From: G963674685 sp964591275
Lineage (GTDB): Bacteria; Lernaellota; Lernaellaia; JACKCT01
Reading direction: 5' to 3'
Assembly: GCA_964591275.1 (NCBI GenBank)
Contig: CAZQAE010000006.1
Coordinates: forward strand, 46,023 to 110,022
DNA: 64,000 nucleotides
Shown here: positions 8,411-16,629 of the stretch, in pieces
Layout: each line of letters opens with the position of its first letter
Position numbering within the stretch: position 1 is the first letter of the stretch
Notes under the pieces: model-generated
Told to the model about the DNA's origin: nothing
Databases searched by the model: none
The model's input: only the letters and a program-made list of their open reading frames with translations
Program-made: the position numbers and the translations under genes

Positions 8411-8557
8411 TATGAGGTATGAGGTATGAGGTATGAAGCATGAAGTAGAAGCCAGAGGCCAGAAGTAAGAATTCGCAATAGCCGCGCCCTGATATGTAGG
8501 AGCGGTTTCAGGCCGGAAATTCCTCACTTTATACTTCATACTTCATACCTCATACTT
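8411..8557. repeat. Heptamer arrays bracketing a REP-like palindrome
   Basis: The left side has TATGAGG/TATGAAG heptamers (about 8411-8446) and the right side the inverse ATACTTC/ATACCTC heptamers (about 8529-8557), together a long inverted repeat. Between them is TGTAGGAGCGGTTTC (8495-8509), shared with 48679-48748. The block sits inside a phage operon, which implies insertion after integration. Confidence 0.65.
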
Positions 8558-8564
8558 TGCGCGC

Positions 8565-8987
8565 TCATGGCACTCCCACTCCGTTCACGGACAGCGCGCC
8601 TCTGATGTCAACGCCGTCCGGAGTGATGACCAGGCCGCCGGTTCCCGTTACCGGATCCACAATCACCACGCCGCCGCCCTTGGCCTGCACCTCAGCGAGA
8701 AGCGGCGCCATCGCAGCCAGCGCGGGCGGAAGCGGCGCCCCGCCGATCACCACGGGGTCGCCGTCCGGACTCACGATAATGATCTGGCAAAGCGGCGGCG
8801 AAACGAAAGCCGCGCCGGGCCACGGCGCGCACACCGCCGGAAGCGACATAGATGGCGCGCTCGGGTCCTCAATCGTCATCGCCTCGGGCATATTGCCCGT
8901 CATCGTGTTGGTGATCCCGACGACGGCGCGGGTGACGATATTTCCCATTCGCGCAACTTGTCGTGCGAGTTCGTTTAACGTCGGCAT
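8565..8987 (-). CDS. Mu gp45-like baseplate spike protein
   Basis: 140 residues. The N-terminal helix is MPTLNELARQVARMGNIVTRAVV, followed by an OB-like beta region and a repetitive beta C-terminus (GGVVIVDPVTGTGGLVITPDGVDIRGALSVNGVGVP) typical of the needle-like gp45/gpV spike that pierces the host membrane. ATG 8987 overlaps the preceding stop codon (TAATG); a longer frame upstream lacks support. Position between hub and gp46 agrees with Mu order. Confidence 0.72.
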   Translation of the reverse strand: MPTLNELARQVARMGNIVTRAVVGITNTMTGNMPEAMTIEDPSAPSMSLPAVCAPWPGAAFVSPPLCQIIIVSPDGDPVVIGGAPLPPALAAMAPLLAEVQAKGGGVVIVDPVTGTGGLVITPDGVDIRGALSVNGVGVP

Positions 8988-9187
8988 TATTTCAAATCCC
9001 AATATGTCGCGATCAGGTAAATGCAAAATCGAATCGCCGAATAAAAGGCCGACAATTCGAGGGCCTTTTGCTGGCTCATTCCACAATCAAAAAGCCAATT
9101 GCCGAAAAGGATCGCCGCGAACGCGACGACGACGATCATCGTCAAGGCGCCGAATCCCTCCCAAAGATAGTGAAAATTGATCGTCAC
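8987..9187 (-). CDS. Small membrane protein in prophage tail operon
   Basis: 66 residues, GTG start overlapping the hub stop codon (GTGA) with GGGAG 5 bases upstream. It has one clear transmembrane helix (about 14-33) and a second possible one near 48-63, with a short polar loop between. The size and topology would suit a holin or spanin-like lysis partner, but no motif proves it and the gene is far from the amidase. It is not part of the standard Mu set. Confidence 0.6.
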   Translation of the reverse strand: MTINFHYLWEGFGALTMIVVVAFAAILFGNWLFDCGMSQQKALELSAFYSAIRFCIYLIATYWDLK

Positions 9188-10251
9188 AAAACTCCCGATT
9201 CTATGAGCGTCAGTTCGGTTTCGTATTCATCGAATGAATGCGTGAAGCGCCGCCCGGCCACCATATACAAACCGGCGATCCCCTCTTCCGGGTATGAGAG
9301 CGTGACCATCTGCGTCAGTTGCCACGGGACGCCGAGCATCGTCGTAAATCCCTCAATGTCCAAAATGATTTTCGTGCCTTTGATTTTTCTTAAAGCGACT
9401 TCGCGCGCGGCGAAGCGCATCGCCTGGTCGATTGACCGCACGTCCATTTCGCGAATCGTTTTCGGCCGGACAATTCCCCGCGCGACAAGTTCCGGATCCG
9501 GGATCATCGCTTTCGTCGGTTGATAGATCACCGAGAACGCGCCGGCGGCCGTCGGTGGGCCGATAGTGCGGACGGCTTTGTTGCCGTGCACGGTGACCGG
9601 CGAGAAGCGTTCGCCCGCGTCGTCGACCAGGCGGATGGAGTTCACGCGGTTAGCCTGCCCCGCGCCGACGGGCGCGATGACGATAGTGTCCACCGGCGGT
9701 TTGAGATAATAGGGCTTCAAAGATTCGATGTGCACGGCGCCGTATGGATCGTCCCAGACGGTGCATACATTTTCCTTGGCCAGGCGCTCAAATATCGACC
9801 ATATTTTTTCCGTTTCGCTGACCGTGGTCCAGCTTTTTCGGGGAACCGATGCGGCGGCGTCCACCACGGCGATGATGCCAAAGGGCGTGCAAAGCTCCGT
9901 CGCCAGCGCCCCCAGCGATCCGCCAGGGCGCGCGATTTTCTGTTGCGGCTCGCAATCAACCAGAGTTTTCGCCGGGGAATGCGCCTTGAATTGAAGCTCG
10001 TTTGTCGCGCCTTCAATCACCTTGTCCAGCCGCGTCTGCTGGCCGGTGAATACCGGCTCGCCGCCCAGCGTGATCGATAGTTGCGACGCCAGTTTCGCCG
10101 TCTGCCAGGATATGGGAACGCCTTCCTGCGTCGACGGCCCGCTGATGTCGCAGGCGTCCGCCGGGATAAACAGCGACGCATCGATGTCGATCTTCGTAAA
10201 AGAAGTCATCATCGCTGCGTTCGTTGTGAGTATCATCGGAAGGTCGATCAT
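9184..10251 (-). CDS. Baseplate hub protein (Mu gpP / late control D-like)
   Basis: 355 residues. The pattern (FTGQQTRLDKVIEGATNELQFKAHSPAKTLVDCE ... WSIFERLAKENVCTVWDDPYGAVHIESLKP) is that of the gpP/gp44 hub family of contractile tails, which forms the ring between tube and spike. The C-terminal part (LGVPWQLTQMVTLSYPEEGIAGLYMVAGRRFTHSFDEYETELTLI) is the conserved hub tail. The reading frame is intact. It lies between the gpN-like and spike genes as in Mu. Confidence 0.85.
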   Translation of the reverse strand: MIDLPMILTTNAAMMTSFTKIDIDASLFIPADACDISGPSTQEGVPISWQTAKLASQLSITLGGEPVFTGQQTRLDKVIEGATNELQFKAHSPAKTLVDCEPQQKIARPGGSLGALATELCTPFGIIAVVDAAASVPRKSWTTVSETEKIWSIFERLAKENVCTVWDDPYGAVHIESLKPYYLKPPVDTIVIAPVGAGQANRVNSIRLVDDAGERFSPVTVHGNKAVRTIGPPTAAGAFSVIYQPTKAMIPDPELVARGIVRPKTIREMDVRSIDQAMRFAAREVALRKIKGTKIILDIEGFTTMLGVPWQLTQMVTLSYPEEGIAGLYMVAGRRFTHSFDEYETELTLIESGVL

Positions 10252-10261
10252 GCGTCAGGGT

Positions 10262-10303
10262 CCAGGGTTAAGGGTTTGGGGTTTGGGGTTTGGGGTTCAT
10301 GTC
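10262..10303. repeat. GGGTTTG-type 7-bp tandem repeats
   Basis: About five imperfect copies of a 7-bp unit (GGGTTTG) form the 3' end of the neighbouring small gene and the gap to the hub gene. The period matches the other heptamer arrays in the window although the unit differs. Confidence 0.65.
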
Positions 10304-10552
10304 ATTCCACGGCTCGACAAGGTATCCATCACCGGCCAGGGCTTCTTCGACTTCTTTTTCACTCACAAATACTGGAAACAATTCATGACTCTCGCCGTCT
10401 AAAAATGCTTTTCCGATTCGTTTCGTTTCCCAAAGGCATAATTGCGTGTTCTTTTTGTCGCCGATAAAAAGCAGTAGCTCGCCGTCCTCGGCCTGGGGGT
10501 GCCCGCTGCGGACGATAAATTTTACAACTTCCCCGCTATATACTTTCGTCAT
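10268..10552 (-). CDS. Hypothetical small prophage protein
   Basis: 94 residues from ATG 10552, which has AAAGGAG upstream. No family is recognised; the sequence is mixed alpha/beta with a Glu-rich end. Its last residues (NPKPQTPNP) come from an array of GGGTTTG-type 7-bp repeats at about 10262-10303, so the natural C-terminus has been altered or extended by repeat DNA. It sits between the gpN- and gpP-like genes, where Mu has no extra gene. Confidence 0.5.
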   Translation of the reverse strand: MTKVYSGEVVKFIVRSGHPQAEDGELLLFIGDKKNTQLCLWETKRIGKAFLDGESHELFPVFVSEKEVEEALAGDGYLVEPWNDMNPKPQTPNP

Positions 10553-10582
10553 GTCAACTCCTTTTCCCTTTCTGTTCATTGG

Positions 10583-11827
10583 CTAGGCCGCCGGGATGCT
10601 GAGCATCGTCCCGCGTGGCAGCCGGTTGAAATTCAAGAGTAAACCGTCGTTCAAGTCGCGTATTTCTTCGGCTCGATCTCCGTCGCCCAGGTATTCCAAA
10701 GCAAGGAGGACCAGAGGCTTATTTGATTCGGGAAGTTCGATCACGCGCGCCGGCGGACGGCTCAGGCGCCGCCCCTGCAACAGCCGCATGAGGCTTTGCG
10801 CCAGGCGCGAGTTTTGCCCGGTGATCTCGCCGGCGTCGTAGGGCATGGACGCCGCGATCAGCCGGTTTGCGCGCTGGACGCGGCCGCGCCAATAAAGGGC
10901 CGCCGCTTCGGCGCTGGCGGCCTCGGCGTTTCCTTCCTGGATGAATTTTACGAGGCTGTTGTAAATATATCCGCAGGCAAAATTTTCCATGACCGACAAA
11001 AGAACGAGCGCCGCGTGCTCTTTGGGTGTCGAGTCGCCGACGCCGGACTTGTTGCCGCCGCCGCAAAAGCCCGCGTCGTAGCTTTCGCCGCCGGTTATTT
11101 TGTCGAGCATCGCTTCACGCAGGCCGCTTTTTCGCTTAAATTCTTCGTGCTCGGCGTCCATCGATTCATATTTTTTCTTGAGCTGATGATCGGCCCGCCG
11201 CGTGTCCGTGAATCCTTCGCCGAATTTGTTTTCGGCAAATGCTTCCAGTTGATCGCCCAGAGTATCCACGGACGCCGCCAGCATCGCCGGAAATTCTCCG
11301 GCCTGCCCGATGAGCAGCAGCAGCGCCGAAAGAATCGCAGACTGCATCGCCGTTTGCAGGGCCACGCGCCTGGCGTATGCCGCCATGTTGACCGTGATCC
11401 CGCCCGGTTTAAAGAGGATCGGCGCGCCGAGGCCGATGGGCGGTTGCGAGGGAGCGCGGACATCGACCTGAAATGTTACGCGGACAAAAGCCGCTTTTTG
11501 CTCGGACTTTATATTCGTTTGAAAATTTAGAGCCGTGACGCCCTTCACCCCTTCAATCGGGTGGATGAATTGAGTGGGCGCCGGAAGAAGCGCTTCCATT
11601 TTCAATTTTTCTTCAAAGACTTTGTAGAGCTGAAATTCCGTGTCGGCGAAAACGAAAGTATGAGTCAGCACGTCCCCCGCGCCGCCCTGCTTTTTCGTGG
11701 CCGTGCCCAGGCGATTGATCGCCGTTTGCTTGACGACAAAGAATTCCACCGCCTTGTCCGCGTCAAGCAGCCTGACGGGCATCCCACCGAAGGTGCAGGG
11801 GGTCGCGTCTTTGAGCCAAACTGACAT
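10583..11827 (-). CDS. DNA circularisation / tail protein (Mu gpN-like)
   Basis: 414 residues. The N-terminal 90 residues (LKDATPCTFGGMPVRLLDADKAVEFFVVKQTAINRLGTATKKQ) match the 'DNA circularisation protein N-terminal' fold of the Mu gpN group, now understood as a tail/baseplate component. A helical middle and a C-terminal region ending RLPRGTMLSIPAA follow. The latter resembles a LysM-like segment (LLALEYLGDGDRAEEIRDLN). The ATG overlaps the preceding stop (TGATG). Confidence 0.82.
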   Translation of the reverse strand: MSVWLKDATPCTFGGMPVRLLDADKAVEFFVVKQTAINRLGTATKKQGGAGDVLTHTFVFADTEFQLYKVFEEKLKMEALLPAPTQFIHPIEGVKGVTALNFQTNIKSEQKAAFVRVTFQVDVRAPSQPPIGLGAPILFKPGGITVNMAAYARRVALQTAMQSAILSALLLLIGQAGEFPAMLAASVDTLGDQLEAFAENKFGEGFTDTRRADHQLKKKYESMDAEHEEFKRKSGLREAMLDKITGGESYDAGFCGGGNKSGVGDSTPKEHAALVLLSVMENFACGYIYNSLVKFIQEGNAEAASAEAAALYWRGRVQRANRLIAASMPYDAGEITGQNSRLAQSLMRLLQGRRLSRPPARVIELPESNKPLVLLALEYLGDGDRAEEIRDLNDGLLLNFNRLPRGTMLSIPAA

Positions 11828-12200
11828 CAGACTCCCCTCGCGTTGATCTGGCCGGGCACGCGCGTTCCGGTGACTTTTCCGAGCTTCGACGCCGCTTTTG
11901 CAAGATCGGCGGCGGCAACTTTCATGTTATCTGCCGCCTCGTTTTGCTTTTGAACGCCGGCGGCGACGGCCTCGTCCATAGTCGCGCCGCCCTTAAGCGC
12001 CTCGCGTTCGGTGAGAAATTTTTTCATTGAATCGGACCCGAAAAAGGCGGCCATATTCGCCATGCCCGCTTGAATCAAATTCAGCTCATGCACTCCCGTG
12101 ATCGCGTCCTGGCCGGCGAGCTTTTCGGCGAGGCCGCCGTGATAGTCAACGTCGCCGGTGGCCCGCTTGTCGCCGTATTTTGTTGCGACGAGTTTGATCG
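11827..12200 (-). pseudogene. Tape-measure protein, C-terminal fragment
   Basis: The last 110-125 codons of a tail tape-measure gene remain: Ala-rich helical sequence (LIQAGMANMAAFFGSDSM, then DNMKVAAADLAKAASKLGKV) directly before the gpN-like gene, where Mu has its tape measure (gp42). Intact tape measures run to several hundred residues or more. The open frame continues to 12381, but beyond about 12200 it is antisense to the repressor fragment and has lost phage character, so the gene is cut at a deletion junction near 12190-12205. Confidence 0.65.
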
Positions 12201-12793
12201 CAATGGTTGTCAACGGAAAAAGAAGCTTGAGCGCCGCGCAATTAAATTCAATCGAATACAAATGGGGTATCAGCCGCGTGTGGCTTGAAACAGGGAAGGG
12301 CGAACAATTTACTATGCCCTCGACGCCGGCGCCGCCGAGCGTTGACGTGAGAAAGCTCGAAAAATACGAAGCGACCGACATTGATTATGAATATGTTCCG
12401 ATCCTCGCGGAAAAAGCGGCCGCCGGCCTTCCTTCCATAGTAGATAATGAATACGTCGAGGACGTGGCTATAATTCATCGCTCATGGCTCACAAAGGGCC
12501 GTCACGTCTGTTTTCGCATTCGCGGCGACAGTATGGCCCCGATAATCGGCGACGATTTCATGATCGCCGTCAATCTGGACAGGAACGATCCCGCCCGGCT
12601 TGTCGGCCAGATCGTCCTGGCCTACCTATGGGAAGGGATAACCGTAAAATGGTTGACCGCCGACAGGGGTCAATATATGTTGGTGCCGGAAAATCAAAAT
12701 TACGCGCCGGTCATCATGGATTCAAAGGACGTCCGCATTTTAGGCGCCGTCGAATGGTGGTTCGGACGCCCGCCAAAGCCAAAGAAGGGATGA
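12158..12793 (+). pseudogene. S24 (LexA/CI-like) phage repressor missing most of its HTH
   Basis: From about 12205 the frame reads VVNGKRSLSAAQLNSIEYKWGISRVWLETGKGEQF, the end of a lambda-repressor-type helix-turn-helix. An S24 peptidase-like domain follows with CFRIRGDSMAPIIGDDF, the serine motif of CI/LexA proteins. The catalytic Lys is probably in GITVKWL. The first helices of the DNA-binding domain are absent: upstream codons (from ATG 12158) are the antisense of a tail gene. It can no longer bind DNA normally. In Mu the repressor reads toward the c-side end, as here. Confidence 0.75.
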
Positions 12794-12796
12794 GTT

Positions 12797-13294
12797 ATGG
12801 GGGTTGAGGAAATACAGTTGGAGCAGGCGAAAACCGGATGGATTTTCAAATATGGTGGTTCATTTATTTTATTAGTCATTTTCTTTATTGTTTTCGCCTT
12901 TTTATATGGAATTTGTGCCGAAGGCGGTGATGCCGACCAGCCGGCGGCGTCAACCAACGCCCGCGACGATCTGATTGACGTTTTCGATGAAGAATTAGTA
13001 ATTAATACGGTTCAAAAAGCATGGTTGTATCACCCAAAGGTTGGTCAAAACATCCCTCTTGGTGTCGCGGTGAGCTATTACGTAGCATCAAATAACTGGA
13101 AGTATTTAGGATGGGGTTCATATTTTAAGGTTCATAAGGCCTACGGAAAAGGCGCTCTAGTTTCTGCCGGATGGATCGACTACAAGGAAATCACACACTA
13201 CGCCAAATGGTTGCTGACCGAAAAGGGCGACATTTACGCTATCAACGAGGAAGCGAAGGAATTCGGCAGCGTTTCAAAACATGGACCTGAATAA
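12797..13294 (+). CDS. Membrane-anchored hypothetical protein (prophage cargo)
   Basis: 165 residues starting 3 bp after the repressor fragment, with a short cytoplasmic N-terminus, one transmembrane helix (about 19-42) and a soluble domain rich in aromatic residues (VSYYVASNNWKYLGWGSYFKV). No family is recognised. The soluble part would face the periplasm. Between the repressor and the c-side end, Mu-type phages often carry accessory genes expressed in the lysogen, so an exclusion or defence role is possible but unproven. Confidence 0.6.
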   Translation: MGVEEIQLEQAKTGWIFKYGGSFILLVIFFIVFAFLYGICAEGGDADQPAASTNARDDLIDVFDEELVINTVQKAWLYHPKVGQNIPLGVAVSYYVASNNWKYLGWGSYFKVHKAYGKGALVSAGWIDYKEITHYAKWLLTEKGDIYAINEEAKEFGSVSKHGPE

Positions 13295-13339
13295 CCGCCG
13301 TTTATACACGGTTTGAACGCAATTCAAAGCTCTCTGAAA

Positions 13340-13510
13340 TTTTGCATCCTATTTGACGACGACGACCGGATTTGCCGGGTTTTTTGCATCCTATTTGACG
13401 ACGGCGGGTGTCCGGCGAACCGGGAAAAACAGGACTAAACCACTGAAATGACGGCCCTTTTCACGGCTTTTCACGGCTTTTCATGTTTTGCATGTCATTT
13501 AAAGATTTAC
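13340..13510 (-). repeat. Prophage right terminus with two inverted 16-mers
   Basis: Read from the outside, the end begins TGTAAATC at 13510 with TGCAAA at 13491-13486. CAAATAGGATGCAAAA then occurs at 13397-13382 and 13355-13340, the two copies 42 bp apart and both extended by CGTCGT on the outer side. Short repeats of CACGGCTTTT lie at about 13460-13485. This matches the multi-site architecture of Mu transposase ends. Confidence 0.7.
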
Positions 13511-13515
13511 AAGTG
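13511..13515. repeat. Target-site duplication, right copy
   Basis: AGTGT immediately follows the prophage end and equals the bases at 2143-2147. Confidence 0.8.
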
Positions 13516-13571
13516 TAGGAGCCAGCGGCTAGGGGCTGGGTGTTGGATGGCGCAGAGATGAAGAGGTAAAT

Positions 13572-15526
13572 ATGTCAAAGTTGTCGAAGTTTGATATTCA
13601 GCGACTTGCTGAGGATTTTGACCTTGAAGTAAAAAAAGCAACCGGTCCTGACGGCAAAGGTAAAGTACCAAAATCCTTTTTTGAATCCTACTCAGCGATG
13701 GCTAACACCGATGGTGGCGGCATTCTTTTAGGCATCGAGGAGAAACCTTCCGAGGTTTTCACGGTCGTCGGTATCGAAAATCCGACAAAGTTCGTAAACG
13801 AATTATGGGATGGACTGAACAATCATCAGCGAGTCAACATAAATTTCTTACGCAATAGCGACGTAAAAATATTGAAAGTAAGCGGGTTGCACGTTGTTAG
13901 AGTGCACATTCCCCGTGCAACACGGACACAAAGACCGGTCTTCGTTGGCCAAAACCCGATGACAGGCACTTATCGGAGAAACTTTCGTGGAGACTATCGC
14001 TGTGATGATGCGACTGTCCGCCGTATGCTTGCAGAGCAAATTGAGGAGACTCGCGATGCTCTGCTCTTGGAAAATTTCGACATGGAAGACATCGACAATA
14101 ACGCCTTTCGGGCATACCGAAACGAATTTAAACCGACTCGACCCGATCACCCCTGGCTAGCGAAAAGCGACAAGGAATTTCTGCAAGACATCGGAGGGTG
14201 AAGGAATTTCTGCAAGACATCGGAGGGTGGACGAAAAACCGTGAGGCGCGCAAAGAAGGGCTGACGCTCGCCGGGCTTCTTATGTTTGGAAAGTTGCGGT
14301 CTATTTTGGATGTTCTTCCTAATTACGTTGTAGATTATCAGGAACGACCTGAACCAAAAACTGAAGCTCGTTGGATAGATCGAATCACCACGGACGGCTC
14401 TTGGTCCGGCAATGTATACGATTTTTACCGCCTCACGATTCGGAAACTGTTTGCTGATTTGAAAGTTCCTTTCCGTCTCAATGGGACGCAAAGGATCGAT
14501 GAGACGCCCATTCATGAGTCCATTCGAGAAGCGCTCATCAACACCCTGATTCACACCGACTATTCCGGGCGGGTTTCCATTCTTATCGTCAAGCGCCCGG
14601 ACATGTTTGGGTTCCGCAACCCTGGCCTAATGCGTATTTCGTTGGAGGATGCCCTTCGCGGCGGGATCAGCGATTGCCGAAATCGCAATCTCCAGAAGAT
14701 GTTCCAACTCATCGGCAAAGGTGAACAAGCTGGTTCCGGCATACCCCGCATATATCACGGTTGGAGGCAACAGCATTGGAGGGCTCCGGAGCTTTGGGAG
14801 CAAGTTGATCCCGAACAAACACTTCTTGCCATGCGTATGGTGCATCTTTTGCCGGAAGAAACGCTGGTTGAGCTTGATCATCGCTTTGGTAAAAAATTCC
14901 AGTCTCTAACCAACATCCAACGTTTGGCCTTGGCCACCGTAGTCATCGAGAGCAAAGTGACCCATGCCAGATTGAAAAGCATGGCGAGCGATCACCCACA
15001 CGATATTACCAAGGCACTGACGTATCTTGTAAAAGAGGGATTCCTGGAATCCAGTGGCATGACACGTGGGACAATCTACTTCTTTCCGGGCGAGCAGCCG
15101 CTTGAAGAAGATCAGCTGTCGTTTTTGGACTTTAACGCAGACCTTTCAGGCAAGGATAAAGACATTTTTTCAGGGTCCGAAACTTCGGATAGAGACTCCG
15201 TACATTTGAATGGTAGCTCCGTACATTTGAACGGAGACTCCGTACATTTGAGCAAGGACTCCGTACAAATGAAGCGACTTAGAAAACTCAGCGAAGCTGT
15301 AAGAAACACAAAAAAAACGTCAAAAATCAATATGATAGACACTATCCTTCAACTTTGTTCCCAGCATTTTATTACTCTCCGTGAACTTGCTCATTTATTA
15401 GGGCGCACACCCGAATACCTCCGTATACATTACGTTAATAAAATGGTGCGAAATGGGCAGCTTCAGTTGCAATATCCAGATAAACCCAGCCATCCGGAAC
15501 AAGCATATCACTCCACTATTTCCTAA
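13572..15526 (+). pseudogene. AlbA_2/Schlafen-type regulator (divergent AAA-4, RecG-like) split by a 29-bp duplication
   Basis: Frame 1 (13572-14201) holds an AlbA_2 DNA-binding domain: LEVKKATGPDG ... SYSAMANTDGGGILLGIEE. Frame 2 (14198-15526) continues with the HATPase_c_4-like region (SIREALINTLIHTDYSGRVSILIVKRPDMFGFRNPGLM and GEQAGSGIPRIYHGW) and a C-terminal winged-helix part. The break is a 29-bp direct repeat; with one copy removed the reading frame is continuous through FLQDIGGWTKNREARKEGL. Such proteins are often transcription regulators or phage-defence components. Near 15186-15272 the protein has about four copies of a (D/S)SVHLNG unit. It may be reversible. Confidence 0.85.
14172..14229 (+). 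repeat. 29-bp perfect tandem duplication causing the frameshift
   Basis: Copies 14172-14200 and 14201-14229 are identical, beginning AAGGAATTTCTG and ending GGAGGGTG. Because 29 is not a multiple of 3, the second copy shifts the frame and creates a stop at the junction. The downstream frame can reinitiate at ATG 14198. Confidence 0.95.
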
Positions 15527-15744
15527 AATTCAGGCAGATTTTCCAGGTTGTTTTTCTTCTTTCCATCCGGATCACTTCGCAGATATGGTTTTCCTGTCTT
15601 CGGGTGGACTGCACTAACTCCGTCGATCTCTTCTTGATCAGCGCGTTTTATTGCTCTATTGAGGTTTAAGGTTTCACCATTACTGAGGAGGATATGACTG
15701 ATATTACCCTGGTGATCTTTTCTGACCTTCTTGACTTTTGGCAT
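15523..15744 (-). CDS. DUF3892 protein
   Basis: 73 residues with the full DUF3892 pattern: basic start MPKVKKVRKD, central NLNRAIKRADQEEIDGVSAV, and the end PYLRSDPDGKKKNNLENLP. The family is small, cytoplasmic and of unknown function, often encoded near mobile or regulatory genes. ATG 15744 is chosen for AGGGAGG upstream; an upstream in-frame start at 15792 lacks one. It converges with the AlbA_2-type gene and overlaps it by 4 bp. Confidence 0.82.
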   Translation of the reverse strand: MPKVKKVRKDHQGNISHILLSNGETLNLNRAIKRADQEEIDGVSAVHPKTGKPYLRSDPDGKKKNNLENLPEF

Positions 15745-15897
15745 CTTGTGCCTCCCTCTCAAATGATTAAATGCCTTGCTATCTAACCACACTAATTAAT
15801 CCACTATTTTTTCATTTTTCTTTCTCAATTCACCTCGTCGCCTCTTCAACGATTTTGATTTCCTCGTCCGCTCATTTAAGCCCAAGAGATTAAACCG

Positions 15898-16629
15898 CTA
15901 ATTTTTATAGGACTGGCGCACGCAACGGGCGTAGCTTCTGTTCCATTGCTCTGAACTGTAAGTTGTGACGGCGCTGAAAATACCTCCTCTCAAGAACCAG
16001 ACATTCCATGCGCTGTTGCCACCGGTCAGAATTGAAGACGTCCAGTGCATGGAATCCGGGCCCTCGCATTCCCCTTCCAATTGAATTGGCCAATAGCACC
16101 CTCCTAAACCGGAGCCGCCGTTGAAAGAGCATCCTTCGCACACACTGTCCCAGCAATCCCAGTCCATGCAGCCGTCAATGGTCGGGCAGTCGCCGCCTGT
16201 CACAGTGGCGTCGCAGCCCCGGATCAGGCTGCGCAATTCGCTTATCGTCGGCAGCCGCCAATCTTCATGGCTTTCGATAACCAGGTTCGCGCAGTAGTCC
16301 AGCGCCTCGGAATGCGTGACGGGCTGCTCCGTCTGCCCAAGCTCCCACATTAAACCGGTGTTTGGGTCGGTGCCCGTGCCGTTGCCGTGGTTGACGAGGA
16401 TATCGTTGTCGTCGTCTATGTCATCGTTTAGATCATCATCCATATCATCGTCTGAATCGTCATCCGCATCATCGTCCGCGTCGTCGTCGTCATCGTCATC
16501 ACCACCACTGTCGTCATCATTGTCATCGTTGTCGTCGTCGTCGTCGTCATCGCAGCCCGAACAGCTCGATAACGCGCAGGAAATCAATGCAATCAACACG
16601 GCCAGAAGCACCCAATGCCACTTATTCAT
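15898..16629 (-). CDS. Asp-rich DUF1566 lipoprotein
   Basis: 243 residues. A signal peptide ends in a lipobox (ALSSC, possibly CSGC), then 55 residues made almost wholly of Asp with Asn, Ala, Met and Ser. A DUF1566 domain follows (NTGLMWELGQTEQPVTHSEALDYCANL, WRLPTISELRSLI, and the C-terminal YARCVRQ). DUF1566 proteins are secreted, related to the sulfatase-modifying/C-lectin-like fold, with no proven activity. Six Cys in the middle suggest disulfides. GGGAG precedes the ATG. It shares its linker style with four other lipoproteins in the window. Confidence 0.85.
   Translation of the reverse strand: MNKWHWVLLAVLIALISCALSSCSGCDDDDDDDNDDNDDDSGGDDDDDDDADDDADDDSDDDMDDDLNDDIDDDNDILVNHGNGTGTDPNTGLMWELGQTEQPVTHSEALDYCANLVIESHEDWRLPTISELRSLIRGCDATVTGGDCPTIDGCMDWDCWDSVCEGCSFNGGSGLGGCYWPIQLEGECEGPDSMHWTSSILTGGNSAWNVWFLRGGIFSAVTTYSSEQWNRSYARCVRQSYKN

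Larger units (their letters stand above)
2148..13510. mobile_element. Mu-like transposable prophage remnant (11.4 kb)
   Basis: Ends read inward are TGTAGATC (left) and TGTAAATC (right); both have TGCAAA at positions 20-25 from the tip, and both carry CAAATAGGATGCAAAA further in. It is flanked by the duplication AGTGT. Gene order on the minus strand follows Mu late genes: tape-measure end, gpN-like, hub gpP-like, gp45, gp46, gp47, gp48, then lysis and fibre genes. A repressor fragment reads outward toward the opposite (c-side) end, as in Mu. Transposase A/B, head, sheath, tube and most of the tape measure are missing, so it cannot form particles or move unaided. Confidence 0.88.

Noticed and set aside
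2688..12200. Tailocin (phage-tail bacteriocin) locus
   Set aside because: Baseplate, fibre and lysis genes are present, but sheath, tube and full tape measure are absent, so no contractile particle could form.
14198..15526. Second half of the AlbA_2-type locus as an independent gene
   Set aside because: Removing one 29-bp copy gives one continuous protein of normal family layout; it is best treated as one broken gene.
16395..16550. CRISPR-like or satellite DNA in Asp-codon tracts (also 45655-45830, 49595-49765, 61300-61445)
   Set aside because: These are GAT/GAC codon repeats inside lipoprotein genes without spacer structure.
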